Positions 6,596 through 6,615 of a stretch of 6,615 nucleotides of DNA are shown one piece after another. A program made the translations under genes and the position numbers. The stretch comes from an uncultured bacterium (GTDB lineage Bacteria > Desulfobacterota > Desulfobulbia > Desulfobulbales > Desulfobulbaceae), in NCBI GenBank assembly GCA_903842475.1, contig CAIMMA010000097.1:1-6615 (forward strand). Reading direction: 5' to 3'. Below the pieces are notes generated by a model. That model made no database searches and was not told the origin of the DNA. It was given only the letters and a program-made list of their open reading frames with translations. Within the stretch, counting starts at the first letter, position 1; the number at the start of each line of letters is the position of its first letter.

Positions 6596-6615
6596 GTTGT
6601 AGAGTGTTCCTTTGG

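Overview
All the coding capacity I can support lies on the minus strand. Three co-directional genes are packed almost without gaps and read from right to left: bamA (outer-membrane protein assembly factor), mfd (transcription-repair coupling factor), and the 5' part of a yrfG-like HAD nucleotidase that runs off the left edge. The gaps are 28 nt (bamA-mfd) and 3 nt (mfd-yrfG), so the three look like one transcription unit whose promoter lies beyond the right edge. No RNA gene, mobile element, CRISPR array or prophage sequence was seen.

The host is a diderm (Gram-negative) bacterium, because it makes a complete BamA with signal peptide, five POTRA repeats and a C-terminal barrel. GC content is moderately high. 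BamA is unusually long (900 aa against about 800 in enterobacteria) because a TolB-N/FlgO-like alpha/beta domain sits between the signal peptide and the first POTRA. That extension, and bamA being followed by mfd rather than skp/ompH, make me lean towards a deltaproteobacterial (Desulfobacterota-type) lineage. This placement is inference, not demonstration.

Layout by region: 1-321, start of the HAD nucleotidase, partial; 325-3852, complete mfd with all helicase motifs; 3881-6583, complete bamA; 6584-6615, a short leader with the bamA ribosome-binding site. BamA acts at the outer membrane, Mfd at stalled RNA polymerase and the HAD enzyme in cytoplasmic nucleotide metabolism. They share no pathway, so the linkage most likely reflects shared expression.

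The two observations most worth a second look are a perfect 19-bp inverted repeat with a 4-nt loop inside the start of mfd (3747-3788), just after a translation start with no visible Shine-Dalgarno, and the extra N-terminal domain of BamA. I found no clearly novel multi-gene system; the window is mostly conserved housekeeping genes.
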